A stretch of DNA of 34,901 nt from Candidatus Caccalectryoclostridium excrementigallinarum (GCA_018714485.1 DVNJ01000003.1:1-34901), one strand, 5' to 3'; shown: positions 26,589 to 34,724, counted from the stretch's first letter. The notes: generated by a model not told the origin, from the sequence alone. Translations and numbers: made by a program.

Positions 26589-27602
26589 CTATTTGAGCGC
26601 TCCCGCCGCCCGCTTTTTGCGCTCGTAGCGCACGAACAGATAAGCCACAACCACGCCCACGACAAAGAGCACCAAGCCGAGCGAGAGATCGAGCGCGTCC
26701 ACGCCGCTCTCCGCCCAATCCGTATAAACGGCATAGACGTCCGAATTGAAAAAGAGTGTGAGCACGGAGCCGAGCGAAAGTCCCACGATGAGGAAGAACG
26801 CCGTCGCGCGCGCCTTGGCGAAGATCATGTCGAGAAGCTTGGAGAAGGTCACCAGCCCGATGACAAAGCCGAGCACCATGCAGAAATACACGAGCAGGAC
26901 CATGGGATTTTCCTTCCAATAAGAGAGATGAACGCTGTTCATGATGGAAGAAAAATAGCCGAACGCCATGAGTATCGCCGTCGCCGAAAGCCCGGGCACG
27001 ACCTGAGTTATCGCCACCACATAGCCGATGAGGATAAAGATGATATAGTGATAAAATTCAAGGTTTTCCAGCGGACGCGCGCCTTCCGTGCCGAACGTCG
27101 TTCCCAGCGCGATACCCACGGGTATGAGCAGTCCGAGGACGAACAAGAGCGCGCGGGGCAAGTTGAATTTTTCCCCTTTGATCTCGTCCTTGACGGCGGG
27201 GAATGCGCCTATCATCATGCCCGCGAAAAGCCCCACGACCGTGAAGGGCACGAGCGCCATGAGCTGCTGAATGGCGAAAAAGCCGAGCAAAAAGCCCGCC
27301 GCCGCCCCGATCACTATCGGAAGCAGAAATTTCACGCAGGCGGCAAAGCGCTTGAAGACGTTGCCGAGCGCATAGATGAGCTTGTCGTAAAGTTTGAAGA
27401 TTATCGCCACCGTGGAACCGCTCACGCCGGGCACGATTATCGCCAGCCCGATGAAAAAGCCCAAAAGACCGCCGCGAGCCAAGTCTTTGGCGTTTTTATA
27501 AGCAATGTCGGGTCGGTCGGGAGAATTGCCCGCCTCGCCCGTTTCAAGAAGTTTTTCCTCGTTGTCCGCACTCTCGCCCTGCGGCTTTTCCTCGTTGTCC
27601 AT
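26589..27602 (-). CDS. DUF368 polyprenyl-phosphate transporter (PopT-like)
   Basis: This 337-aa polytopic membrane protein is of the DUF368 family, members of which (PopT) return undecaprenyl phosphate across the membrane for cell-envelope synthesis. The inverted-repeat fold shows in two paired motifs: AIIVPGVSGSTVAIIF (near 54-69) and TQVVPGLSATAILMAFGYFS in the second half. About 9-10 membrane segments follow an acidic, non-homologous cytoplasmic N-terminus of ~40 residues. The start is the ATG with GGAGG seven bases upstream, six codons inside the longest frame. It has its own promoter and is probably followed by the small Cys-rich gene. Confidence 0.9.
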   Translation of the reverse strand: MDNEEKPQGESADNEEKLLETGEAGNSPDRPDIAYKNAKDLARGGLLGFFIGLAIIVPGVSGSTVAIIFKLYDKLIYALGNVFKRFAACVKFLLPIVIGAAAGFLLGFFAIQQLMALVPFTVVGLFAGMMIGAFPAVKDEIKGEKFNLPRALLFVLGLLIPVGIALGTTFGTEGARPLENLEFYHYIIFILIGYVVAITQVVPGLSATAILMAFGYFSSIMNSVHLSYWKENPMVLLVYFCMVLGFVIGLVTFSKLLDMIFAKARATAFFLIVGLSLGSVLTLFFNSDVYAVYTDWAESGVDALDLSLGLVLFVVGVVVAYLFVRYERKKRAAGALK

Positions 27603-27620
27603 CTTGCCTCCGTTGAGCAT

Positions 27621-27649
27621 AGTATATCACTATATAAGTCAAAATACAA
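27621..27649 (-). promoter_or_regulatory. Promoter of the DUF368 gene
   Basis: The minus strand has TTGTAT (27649-27644), a 17-bp spacer and TATACT (27626-27621). Confidence 0.7.
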
Positions 27650-27674
27650 GCGCGGAACGCTATCTTTGCTCTCC

Positions 27675-28991
27675 CTACTTTTTCGCCGTGAAAAGCATGA
27701 CGCCGAAAGAAAAATAAAAAGCGTCATCCTGGAAGAGTTCTTCCATGTCGTCATAGACGTTTTCGTACCATTCCAGATCCGCCGCCACTCTCTTGTCGTC
27801 GGGATATTTTTCGGCGAGCACGCGCAGATCTTCTCTGACAAAGGAAAAATACGTTTCGAACAAATTGCTGCGCTGATCGCTGTCCATTTCGGCAGTCGTT
27901 ATGCAAAGCCTGTTCAACTGCGTTTTTTTGAAGCCCGCGCGATAAAGCAGCGTGTAGACCTGCCTGCCGCTCCTGCGGTAACCGGAAAGCTCGTCGCGGT
28001 TGCATATCTCCACGGCGCGTTCGAAATAGCCGTTTTCGTCGGGATAAGCGATATTATAGGCATCGTCGATGTCTTTGACGAACACGGCGCCGTTTTTACT
28101 CAATTTTTTGCGCAATATTTTCAGCAGCTTGAAGGGCGATCTGAGATTCATCAGTACCCAACTCAAATTTATCACGTTAAATTCTTTGACGCCGTTTTCC
28201 GACATCACCTTGTCGAGCGCCGCCTCGAAACCTTCCGACTCCATATCCATGCAGTAAAAAACGCGCTTCCCCTGCTCTCCGTAACGCTCGTTCGCATATT
28301 CCACCGACTTTTCGTCGCTTTCGATACCGATGAGCTTGGCGACTTTTTGACAGTTTTCCAACTTCGCCATGATCGAATCGGCGGTGACGAAACTCAGATC
28401 CAAAACGATAAGTTCGTCATATTCCCGCTCGATTTTTTCATATTCGGCGACTTCTATGGCGCGCGTCAATTCTTCCTGTATTTGCAGCCTGCGGCGCTCT
28501 TTTTCGTCGTCAAAGGAAAAATAATCGTTCTGTATCCTCTCGTCCTCTTCCTTTACCCGCATGCCGCCGCGCAGGCGCAGGTTCACGCACATGGACAAAA
28601 CGCGCTCGATCGAGGCGTCGAGATATTCCCTACTCATGGAAACGGCGTTATATAAGGGAAGATTTTTCAGGCTGTCGGGCAGATCTTTCGGCCAATCGAA
28701 GCCGTTCATCATCAAGGGAACGATATTCTTGTTCTTTTCGATCGCATATTCTATCTCCATGCGCAGCCAATCGTCCTCATTGACGCACCTGTCCAAGCCG
28801 CCCTGCGGCAGCACGAGCAAAAAGTTGGAGCTTTCGTCGATGGCGCTGTATAATTTGACGTTGAATTTTCCCGAGCGCAGCTCTTGAAGATCGAAAAAGA
28901 CGTTCAGCCCGCGCATGCGCAGATGATCGTATAAGAGCCGAGCCATCTCGAAGCTGCCGTCGCGCCTGTAACTTATGAATATGTCGTACAT
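27675..28991 (-). CDS. TIR domain fused to a methyltransferase-like domain
   Basis: This 438-aa cytoplasmic protein opens with a TIR domain (1-~135): YDIFISYRRDGSFEMARLL, the BB-loop region DLQELRSGKF (34-43) and the WxxxE motif W75-LRM-E79. That Glu corresponds to the catalytic Glu of TIR NADases. A charged helical linker (~140-190) leads to a class-I methyltransferase-like Rossmann domain (~190-438): strand 1 LIVLDL, strand 2 GIESDE (Glu224), strand 4 FNVINLSWVLMN, then FVKDIDDAYNIAYPDENG. The usual GxGxG SAM loop is replaced by LSFVTAD (199-205). No Thoeris, CBASS or Pycsar partner lies nearby. It has a good promoter, an AAGGA site and no clear terminator. The gene looks less GC-rich than its surroundings, consistent with transfer. 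An immune or signalling role is inference. Confidence 0.88.
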   Translation of the reverse strand: MYDIFISYRRDGSFEMARLLYDHLRMRGLNVFFDLQELRSGKFNVKLYSAIDESSNFLLVLPQGGLDRCVNEDDWLRMEIEYAIEKNKNIVPLMMNGFDWPKDLPDSLKNLPLYNAVSMSREYLDASIERVLSMCVNLRLRGGMRVKEEDERIQNDYFSFDDEKERRRLQIQEELTRAIEVAEYEKIEREYDELIVLDLSFVTADSIMAKLENCQKVAKLIGIESDEKSVEYANERYGEQGKRVFYCMDMESEGFEAALDKVMSENGVKEFNVINLSWVLMNLRSPFKLLKILRKKLSKNGAVFVKDIDDAYNIAYPDENGYFERAVEICNRDELSGYRRSGRQVYTLLYRAGFKKTQLNRLCITTAEMDSDQRSNLFETYFSFVREDLRVLAEKYPDDKRVAADLEWYENVYDDMEELFQDDAFYFSFGVMLFTAKK

Positions 28992-29018
28992 GATTTTTCC
29001 TTTCCCTTATTTTAACTT

Positions 29019-29047
29019 ATCATATCATAAATGCGCGGAAATTGCAA
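29019..29047 (-). promoter_or_regulatory. Promoter of the TIR-methyltransferase-like gene
   Basis: The minus strand has TTGCAA (29047-29042), a 17-bp spacer and TATGAT (29024-29019). Confidence 0.75.
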
Positions 29048-29069
29048 GAGCGCTTTCGCCTCAAAGGCA

Positions 29070-29100
29070 AAAAAATATCGGGCGGTGCCCGATATTTTTC
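29070..29100 (-). terminator. Terminator of the 81-aa gene (bidirectional)
   Basis: Stem AATATCGGGC (29074-29083) / GCCCGATATT (29087-29096) with a 3-nt loop, flanked by A and T runs on both sides. Confidence 0.9.
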
Positions 29101-29103
29101 TTC

Positions 29104-29349
29104 TCACCATGCCTGAGTGTCGTCAAAATCCACGAGCGTGGGATCGACGGGTTTTTCCTGCAAGACGCTCGTCATATACTTGTTGACCTGCTCGCGCATA
29201 TCGCGGCGGGAGATCGTGCGGCAGTCCATGAGGTCTTGCTGCACCCAGATAAAATGCACGTCTCTCTCCCTCGCCTGATCGTCGAACACGCCGTTAAGCC
29301 CCGCCATGCCCTTGCCCGCGACGGCTATAAGTTTTGCGTCTTTTTTCAT
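29104..29349 (-). CDS. 81-aa protein of unknown function
   Basis: This is a small soluble protein with no signal or membrane segment. It opens with a beta-strand/glycine-loop pattern (LIAVAGKGMAGLNGVFDD) like the start of a small Rossmann-type fold, then FIWVQQDLMD and an acidic end (VDFDDTQAW). I do not recognise a family. It is a well-built monocistronic unit: AGAGGG ribosome site, promoter with perfect TATAAT, and a strong terminator. It is therefore very likely a real, expressed gene. Confidence 0.75.
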   Translation of the reverse strand: MKKDAKLIAVAGKGMAGLNGVFDDQARERDVHFIWVQQDLMDCRTISRRDMREQVNKYMTSVLQEKPVDPTLVDFDDTQAW

Positions 29350-29378
29350 AATGTCCCTCTTTTTATGCTTACGAAAAA

Positions 29379-29407
29379 ATTATAACACCGACTTTTATCC
29401 TTTTCAA
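29379..29407 (-). promoter_or_regulatory. Promoter of the 81-aa gene
   Basis: The minus strand has TTGAAA (29407-29402), a 17-bp spacer and TATAAT (29384-29379). Confidence 0.85.
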
Positions 29408-29456
29408 TAACTTTACGAAAAAAATCGCCGCAAAGCGCGGTTTTGTGTATATAGCG

Positions 29457-29482
29457 CAAAAAAAGGCGCCCCGAAGAGCGCC
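29457..29482 (-). terminator. Terminator of the flavin oxidoreductase gene
   Basis: Stem GGCGC / GCGCC (29465-29469 / 29478-29482) with a further pair after one mismatch, then seven T on the minus strand. Confidence 0.8.
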
Positions 29483-29491
29483 TTTTCGAAC

Positions 29492-31540
29492 TCAAAGTTT
29501 CATGCCCACCTTTCTCGCCCGCCAGATGACCGTGCGCAGGTTGCCCACTCCCGAGGCGTCGCCCACGGTGAGCGACTTTTTCGCGCCCTCTATCGGCGTG
29601 GGGACATAGCCCACGGAAGTTATCACGCTGTCCGCTTTCAGCTTTATCTCTTTACCCTCGCCCGTGAGCACGGTGACTTCCTTTTCGCCGATGTTCGTCA
29701 CGCGGCTTTCAAGATATACGGGCGTTTTTTTGAACTTGAAATAATCCCTCAGATAAGAGGAGTTGGCGAGGCAGACGCCGCGCACGGCGATGAGATCGTT
29801 TTTCATCTCCACTATCGCGGGACGCTTTCCCTTCAAAATAAGATCGTACGCTATCTCGCAGCCCGTCAGTCCGCCGCCGATGATGACAACGTCCTCGCCC
29901 ACGGGCGCGCCGAGCAGATAATCGGTCGCCTCGATCGCGCGCCTCACGCCGGGGATATTCAGCCTGCGCGGCTTTGCTCCCGTGGCGACGACGACCTTAT
30001 CCGCTTTCAGGGAAGAGGCGTCTTTTATCTCCGTGTTGAGTTTCACGCTTATGCCCGCCTTTTTCACCTCGTCGATATACCAGCGGATGAGCTGTTTGTC
30101 CTTTTCCTTGAAAGAAGGCGCCGCGGCGGCGATAAAAACTCCGCCCAGCCTGTCCGACTTTTCGTAGATGGTGACCTCGTGCCCGCGCGCCCGCGCCGTG
30201 AGCGCGACTTCCATGCCGCCTATGCCGCCGCCGATGACGGCTATCTTGCGCTTGGTCTTGGCGGGGACGATGTCGTATTTATGCCCCTGCATGGTCTGCG
30301 GATTGAGCGCACAGCGCGCCATATGCGCCGCGTCCTCGAACTTTTCGTCGTTCGCCGCGCCCTTATAGTGCGCCATGTCGAAGCAGGCGTTATGGCAGCA
30401 GATACAGGGCTTTATCTCCTCTTCCCTGCCCTCGATGAGCTTTGTTATCCACGAATGGTCGGTGAGGAACTGCCTCGCCACGCCCATCGCGTCTATCTTG
30501 CCTTCCGCTATCGCCTTCGCCGCGTCCTCGGGGCGCATCCTGCCCGCGCAGACCACGGGTATGTCCACGAATTTCCTGATATGCGCCACGTCGTCCAAAT
30601 TGCAGTTTTCGGGCATATATGCCGGCGGGTGCGCCCAATACCAGGCGTCATAAGTGCCGTTGTCCGCATTGAGCATGTCGTAACCCGCGTCTTGAAGATA
30701 TTTCGCCGCGCGCTCGCTCTCTTCCATGTCGCGCCCGACCTCGACATATTCTTCCCCGGGGACGGCGCCCTCGCAAAAGCCCTTTGTCTTACTGATGACC
30801 GAATAGCGCAGCGAAACGGGATAATCCTCGCCGCAGGCTTTCTTGATCGCCTTGACCACCTCGACGGGGAAACGATAACGGTTTTCGAAACTGCCGCCGT
30901 ATTCGTCCGTGCGCTTGTTGGTGTAAGGGAGAGTGAACTGATCCAGGAGATAGCCCTCGTGCACGGCGTGCACCTCGACGCCGTCCACCCCCGCCTCCTT
31001 GCAAAGGCGGGCGGTCTCGGCAAAAGCATAGATGAACTGCTCTATCTCCTGCTTGGTGAGCGCGCGGCAGGTGGCGTCCTCCGCCCAGCGCGAGGGAAGT
31101 TCGCTCGGCGAGGCGCAGATATGCTGTATGTCTATCACGGGTTTGAGCAGCGCGCTCAAAAACTTGCTCTTTAGCACGGGAGCGAGCGCGTCGGTGATGG
31201 CGAAAGAACGCCCGAAACCTGCGGTCAGCTGCACGAACAGCTTTGCGCCCGTCTTATGTATCTCGTCCATGAACTCCTTGAGCTTTTCGAATTTTTTCCT
31301 GCCCTTATAGAGCCACTTGCCGCCGATCGTGTCCCGAAGGGGCGCGATCCCGGGAATGATGAGTCCCACGTTGTTTTTGGCGATCTCGGCAAAAAGATTT
31401 GCCGCTTCCTTGTCGAAATGATTAGGCTCCATCCAGCCGAACAGCGACGTCCCGCCCATGGGGCACATGACTATCCTGTTTTTGATCTCCACCTTTCCTA
31501 TCTTCCACGGGGTGAAGAGCGCGGAATACTTCTCGTCCAT
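29492..31540 (-). CDS. FMN/FAD/4Fe-4S NADH:flavin oxidoreductase (2,4-dienoyl-CoA/2-enoate reductase type)
   Basis: This 682-aa soluble flavoenzyme has two halves. The N-terminal old-yellow-enzyme barrel (~1-370) has EVHAVHEGYLLDQF (189-202, His191/His194) and NKRTDEYGGSFENRYRF (208-224). It is followed by a 4Fe-4S cysteine set (Cys379, Cys382, Cys386, Cys410). The C-terminal half is an FAD/NAD(P)H-binding domain with GGGIGG (437-442) and GGGLTG (555-560). Relatives reduce activated C=C bonds in anaerobes: dienoyl-CoA, 2-enoates, bile-acid intermediates (BaiCD/BaiH), TMA. The exact substrate cannot be read here, and no bai or fatty-acid genes are near. It has an AAGGAGGG site and a good promoter. 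Confidence 0.93.
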   Translation of the reverse strand: MDEKYSALFTPWKIGKVEIKNRIVMCPMGGTSLFGWMEPNHFDKEAANLFAEIAKNNVGLIIPGIAPLRDTIGGKWLYKGRKKFEKLKEFMDEIHKTGAKLFVQLTAGFGRSFAITDALAPVLKSKFLSALLKPVIDIQHICASPSELPSRWAEDATCRALTKQEIEQFIYAFAETARLCKEAGVDGVEVHAVHEGYLLDQFTLPYTNKRTDEYGGSFENRYRFPVEVVKAIKKACGEDYPVSLRYSVISKTKGFCEGAVPGEEYVEVGRDMEESERAAKYLQDAGYDMLNADNGTYDAWYWAHPPAYMPENCNLDDVAHIRKFVDIPVVCAGRMRPEDAAKAIAEGKIDAMGVARQFLTDHSWITKLIEGREEEIKPCICCHNACFDMAHYKGAANDEKFEDAAHMARCALNPQTMQGHKYDIVPAKTKRKIAVIGGGIGGMEVALTARARGHEVTIYEKSDRLGGVFIAAAAPSFKEKDKQLIRWYIDEVKKAGISVKLNTEIKDASSLKADKVVVATGAKPRRLNIPGVRRAIEATDYLLGAPVGEDVVIIGGGLTGCEIAYDLILKGKRPAIVEMKNDLIAVRGVCLANSSYLRDYFKFKKTPVYLESRVTNIGEKEVTVLTGEGKEIKLKADSVITSVGYVPTPIEGAKKSLTVGDASGVGNLRTVIWRARKVGMKL

Positions 31541-31557
31541 GATCCCTCCTTATCCGT

Positions 31558-31573
31558 GCGCAGCGCTCTGCGC
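31558..31573 (-). other. Leader hairpin of the oxidoreductase mRNA
   Basis: GCGCAG/CTGCGC stem with a 4-nt loop between the promoter and the ribosome site. Possibly an RNA-stability element; no ligand-binding RNA recognised. Confidence 0.4.
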
Positions 31574-31586
31574 GACGTTTTTCTTT

Positions 31587-31615
31587 ATCATAGACCCGCG
31601 GGGGCTTTTTGTCAA
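31587..31615 (-). promoter_or_regulatory. Promoter of the flavin oxidoreductase gene
   Basis: The minus strand has TTGACA (31615-31610), a 17-bp spacer and TATGAT (31592-31587). Confidence 0.85.
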
Positions 31616-31656
31616 TAGCGACTTTTTAATATTTTCTTCAAAACCGCCGCCACCCT

Positions 31657-32088
31657 TTATAAACACTCGCGCATTTTGCGCAAAAATTCCTGTTCGGTGA
31701 GGACTGTCTTTTTCACCGTCTCTTTTGCCGAGGCGTCCGCCTCCTTACAGGAAGAAAGCAGTCCCGCCAGCCTCTCGAGCGCGCTCTCGCCCGAGCGGAT
31801 CATCATCTGCGCGATATGCATATCTCCCGGCTTGACGGCGACGCGCGCCGCCGTGACGGCGCGGGCGATTTTAAGCGTCGCCCTGCTCGGCGACTTGCTC
31901 TTTTCTCCGCGCTCATGCAAAAGCGCGTCCGCCTCTTCGGCGATCGCGCGATGCTTCTCCTTGTATTCGGAAAGTAAAAAAAGCAGCTTGGGATCGCCGA
32001 CGTAACGCTGCGCGGCGTTTATGCCGCTCACGCCCATCTTCGCGCCCAAACTGCACTTTTGCAGCATTTTTGTCGTCTTGTCTTTCAT
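31657..32088 (-). CDS. Small helical protein, possibly four-helix-bundle (DUF2383/ferritin-like)
   Basis: This 143-aa protein is predicted to be almost entirely helical, with heptad-like stretches at residues ~10-55, 65-85, 90-110 and 115-140. The segment NAAQRYVGDPKLLFLLSEYKEKH vaguely recalls DUF2383/PA2169-type four-helix bundles, but the metal ligands of true ferritins are not clear, so the family call is weak. There is no signal peptide. The start is the ATG preceded by AAGGAG; a longer frame upstream would overlap the end of the neighbouring membrane-protein gene. It lies 46 bp after that gene and probably shares its transcript. Confidence 0.7.
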   Translation of the reverse strand: MKDKTTKMLQKCSLGAKMGVSGINAAQRYVGDPKLLFLLSEYKEKHRAIAEEADALLHERGEKSKSPSRATLKIARAVTAARVAVKPGDMHIAQMMIRSGESALERLAGLLSSCKEADASAKETVKKTVLTEQEFLRKMRECL

Positions 32089-32134
32089 TCTCGGCTCCTT
32101 TGCGGGAGAATTATTGCCGAGTGAGAGAGTTTTA

Positions 32135-32725
32135 TTACTGCTTTTTCTCTTTTTTTGCGCCGCCAAGTTTTTCCTTCGCCGCGGCGGCATACTCTTTCGC
32201 GCGCGCCTTGGCGGCGGAGCCGAGCGACTCCCCTTCTTCCGCGCCCAACTTCCCGCGCACGGTCTTTTTCAGCTTGCGGGCGATGAGAAAGAGGACTATG
32301 CGCCAAATTATCTCCGTGATCGCCATGGCGAGCGCCAACGCAGCCACGATGAGCGCCACGATGTCGAGCAGTCCGGGATCGCTGCCCGCGCTCACGATGA
32401 CGGCGGCGGAAGTGGCGAGAGCCAAGATCTTGGTCACGACTTTCTTGGCTATTTTGAGCGACTTCTTTCCCGCCTTATAAGTCTTTTTCTGCTTTTTCGT
32501 CGCCCCTGCCGCCAAAAATACGGCATAGATGACTATCTGCGCCGCCAAAAAGACGGTGACGACGATGTTCGCCGCCGTCCAGCCGTCGCGGTTTATCTTA
32601 AAGGCGTCAAGTCCGATATAAAAGAGAAAGGAAAGCAGGCTGTAAATGACGGAAAGTCCGAAAAATATCTTGGACGCCTTGCTCTCTTTCTTGACGTTTT
32701 CGCTCTTTGTCGCTTGCTCTGACAT
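32135..32725 (-). CDS. Predicted four-helix membrane protein of unknown function
   Basis: This 196-aa protein has about four transmembrane segments (near residues 20-42, 50-73, 100-115 and 118-148). A strongly basic loop lies in the middle (KKQKKTYKAGKKSLKIAKK), and the C-terminal tail is Lys/Ala/Glu-rich, predicted cytoplasmic. No family or catalytic motif is recognised. GAGGT stands just before the ATG. No consensus promoter is evident, but a TTGACG near 32755 may be a -35 box. It probably forms a unit with the downstream small helical protein. Confidence 0.75.
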   Translation of the reverse strand: MSEQATKSENVKKESKASKIFFGLSVIYSLLSFLFYIGLDAFKINRDGWTAANIVVTVFLAAQIVIYAVFLAAGATKKQKKTYKAGKKSLKIAKKVVTKILALATSAAVIVSAGSDPGLLDIVALIVAALALAMAITEIIWRIVLFLIARKLKKTVRGKLGAEEGESLGSAAKARAKEYAAAAKEKLGGAKKEKKQ

Positions 32726-32765
32726 GTTTACCTCAAATCAAAACGCCCGCGGGCGCGTCAAACGC

Positions 32766-32815
32766 TGCGGCTCTCCCGCCGCAAGAAAAAACGCGCCGCA
32801 AGGTCGTTGCGGCGC
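32766..32815 (-). terminator. Double hairpin terminator of the 32830-33219 lipoprotein gene
   Basis: First stem GCGCCGCAA/TTGCGGCGC (32793-32801 / 32807-32815) followed on the minus strand by a T run (32785-32790), then a second stem TGCGGC/GCCGCA (32766-32771 / 32778-32783). Confidence 0.88.
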
Positions 32816-32829
32816 TTAGATAACTTCTC

Positions 32830-33219
32830 TCAGAAGAGGTCGAGTCCCGCGCTTTCGCCCAAAGAGAGCGCGAACGCCACGGCGTTGCCCTTCTTCTTCA
32901 CGTTCTTGCCCTCGCTTCCGCCCAAAGCCTCGTAAACTTCCTTGGCGTCGGCGGAGTCGGTAAACGCCACCACCACGACGTTGTCGATGAGTTTGGTCGC
33001 AACAAAAGCGTATTTGATCGACGGTTCGCCCTCAAATTCGACATCTCTCTCGGCGAGTTTATCCAAAACGCCCGAAACGTCTATATCGAAACAGCCATAA
33101 CCGTTATCCGAATAAGTCGACTTGAGCTTTTCGAGCGAAGGCGTGCAGGCGGCGAAAGAAAGCACGCAGGCGAGCACGAGCATCGCCGCCACAGCGGCAA
33201 CAAACAACTTCTTTTTCAT
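32830..33219 (-). CDS. Small lipoprotein of unknown function
   Basis: This 129-aa protein has a signal peptide and lipobox FAAC (Cys25). The mature domain (~105 residues) reads like a compact alpha/beta fold: a FDIDVSGVLDKLAERD element, a YAFVATKLIDNVVVVAFTDS strand pair, and a helix with KEVYEALGG. No family is recognised. The start is supported by AAGGAG and by a promoter about 50 bp upstream. It is monocistronic with a strong double-hairpin terminator, and membrane-anchored outside the cell. Confidence 0.85.
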   Translation of the reverse strand: MKKKLFVAAVAAMLVLACVLSFAACTPSLEKLKSTYSDNGYGCFDIDVSGVLDKLAERDVEFEGEPSIKYAFVATKLIDNVVVVAFTDSADAKEVYEALGGSEGKNVKKKGNAVAFALSLGESAGLDLF

Positions 33220-33267
33220 GATACATCTCCTTTTTCGGAGGAAGTTCCCCCTCGTTTTGATAGTTTA

Positions 33268-33296
33268 ATTTTATCGCGCCCGACTTATTTAGTCAA
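33268..33296 (-). promoter_or_regulatory. Promoter of the 32830-33219 lipoprotein gene
   Basis: The minus strand has TTGACT (33296-33291), a 17-bp spacer and TAAAAT (33273-33268). Confidence 0.8.
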
Positions 33297-33350
33297 GGTT
33301 TTTAGACTGAATGTTTATTATTTTACATTTGTATGATTTTCGCGTAAGCT

Positions 33351-33383
33351 AAAAAAATGAGCCCGGTCAAAACCGAACTCATT
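33351..33383 (-). terminator. Terminator of the BNR/sialidase-like gene
   Basis: Interrupted stem AATGAG..ACCG with CGGT..CTCATT (33356-33383), then seven T on the minus strand. Confidence 0.8.
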
Positions 33384-33434
33384 GAAAAGGATCTTTTATC
33401 CGAACTTCGCTCTTGCTCAAAGAGCGGCGTTTTC

Positions 33435-34718
33435 TCAGACGATGCCGACGTCTTTAAGCGAAAAGTTCAGCGCCATTATATAAGGCTCGATCGCCGACTT
33501 GTCAAAGCTGCCGTAAGACACGAGCGTGAATTTCCCGTCCACGCAGGTCGTGCCCGAATAGCCGCAGTCGATATTCGTCAAGGTGTCTTTTTCCCGACCG
33601 AGAAGGAGGAAGGCGTCGCCCTTGCCGCTCTCGCTGTTCCCCTTCGCCAAATCAAGCAGCGTTTCCGTGTCGCCCACCCAGGCGACCCAGCCCACGCCCA
33701 TTATCTTATCCGTGGAGAAAATGCTCTCCTTGCCGGGCAGGACCTGACGGAAAGAGATCAGCCACTTGCCCGTCGTTTCGTCGTATTCGGCTTTATGCCT
33801 GTCGCCGGTGAGGCAGGCGGGCAGCTCGACTATCTCGCTCCACGTCTTACCCTGATCTTCGGACACGCACGCCAGAGAATTTGAGTTGCGCGCGTTGGCT
33901 CTGCCTATCATGATCCACTCCTCGCCCGTGTCCACTATCTCTATCTCGCAAAGTCCCGGGGGCGCGTAAAAGTCCCTTTGCTCGGGAATAAAGACCTCGG
34001 GCTCGCTCCAAACCGCCCTCTCGCCGTCGAAGGTGAGATAGGAGACATAGTTGGTGAAGGAATAATCGTGGAAAGTTCCCATCCACTTGTCGATATAATT
34101 GCCGTTTTCGTCTTTGAGGCGGGTGAGCGAAGACATGGCGACAATGACGTCGAAAGGCTCTCTGCCCGTTTCCTCTTTCGCCCATTCTTCGCCGTACCAA
34201 TTCGTGAATTCTCCCCACTCTTCGCCCTCTTCGTCAAGGCTTACCGAGCAGTTGAAACCGTTGGCTTTCTCCTCGCCGTTCCAGGACGGGCAGCCCGAGA
34301 TGAGCACATAGCGCGTACTGCCGTCCGTCATGTCCAGCCTGTATATCGTGGGGGTTTCCTGCGACTTTGTCCAGCTTTCGGGCGTGTTCTGTTCGGGTTC
34401 GCCCCAGGAAGGCTCGCTCTCGCCCGCATGGAGAGCATAGCGCTGCATGATCACGTTGCCCCTGCCGTGCCCTTCGGGATAGACGACGATCATCTCCCCG
34501 CTCGGCGTGAGCGCCAAGTCGGGATGACCGAGATAGCCGTTCGTGCGCGCGACGGTGGTACGGAAATCCACGGACACTTCATAGACGGGGATCTCGATAA
34601 GGTCGAGCGGATCTTGCTGCGTACCGAAATAAAGTCCGACGAGCACCGCCGCTAAGACGACGATGACGCAGACGATCGCGATGAGCGCGATCATTTTCGC
34701 AGAAATTCTCTTTTCCAT
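33435..34718 (-). CDS. Membrane-anchored BNR/sialidase-like beta-propeller protein
   Basis: This 427-aa protein has an N-terminal signal anchor (about residues 9-31) and an extracytoplasmic beta-propeller. It contains one clear Asp-box, SEDQGKTW (286-293), an N-terminal RTNGYLGHPDLAL block (58-70) and a C-terminal CGYSGTTCVDGKFTLVSYG block (385-403), like the first and last propeller motifs of sialidase-fold enzymes. Arg58, Arg273 and Arg324 could form the acid-binding triad, but the catalytic Asp and Tyr/Glu pair cannot be assigned with certainty. It may be an exo-sialidase or a related glycoside hydrolase acting on host glycans. The -10 box ends 6 nt before the ATG and no good ribosome site is present, predicting a leaderless mRNA. 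Confidence 0.8.
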   Translation of the reverse strand: MEKRISAKMIALIAIVCVIVVLAAVLVGLYFGTQQDPLDLIEIPVYEVSVDFRTTVARTNGYLGHPDLALTPSGEMIVVYPEGHGRGNVIMQRYALHAGESEPSWGEPEQNTPESWTKSQETPTIYRLDMTDGSTRYVLISGCPSWNGEEKANGFNCSVSLDEEGEEWGEFTNWYGEEWAKEETGREPFDVIVAMSSLTRLKDENGNYIDKWMGTFHDYSFTNYVSYLTFDGERAVWSEPEVFIPEQRDFYAPPGLCEIEIVDTGEEWIMIGRANARNSNSLACVSEDQGKTWSEIVELPACLTGDRHKAEYDETTGKWLISFRQVLPGKESIFSTDKIMGVGWVAWVGDTETLLDLAKGNSESGKGDAFLLLGREKDTLTNIDCGYSGTTCVDGKFTLVSYGSFDKSAIEPYIMALNFSLKDVGIV

Positions 34719-34724
34719 ACCTAA

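Noticed and set aside
26433..28655. 740-aa open frame on the plus strand
   Set aside because: It lies antisense to the DUF368 and TIR genes, is rich in His/Arg as expected for a shadow of GC-rich minus-strand genes, and has no ribosome site or family match.
27675..28991. Thoeris (ThsB) or other multi-gene TIR defence system
   Set aside because: No ThsA-like, SIR2/SLOG, pore or nuclease partner is adjacent; the neighbours are a lipid-carrier transporter and an 81-aa orphan.
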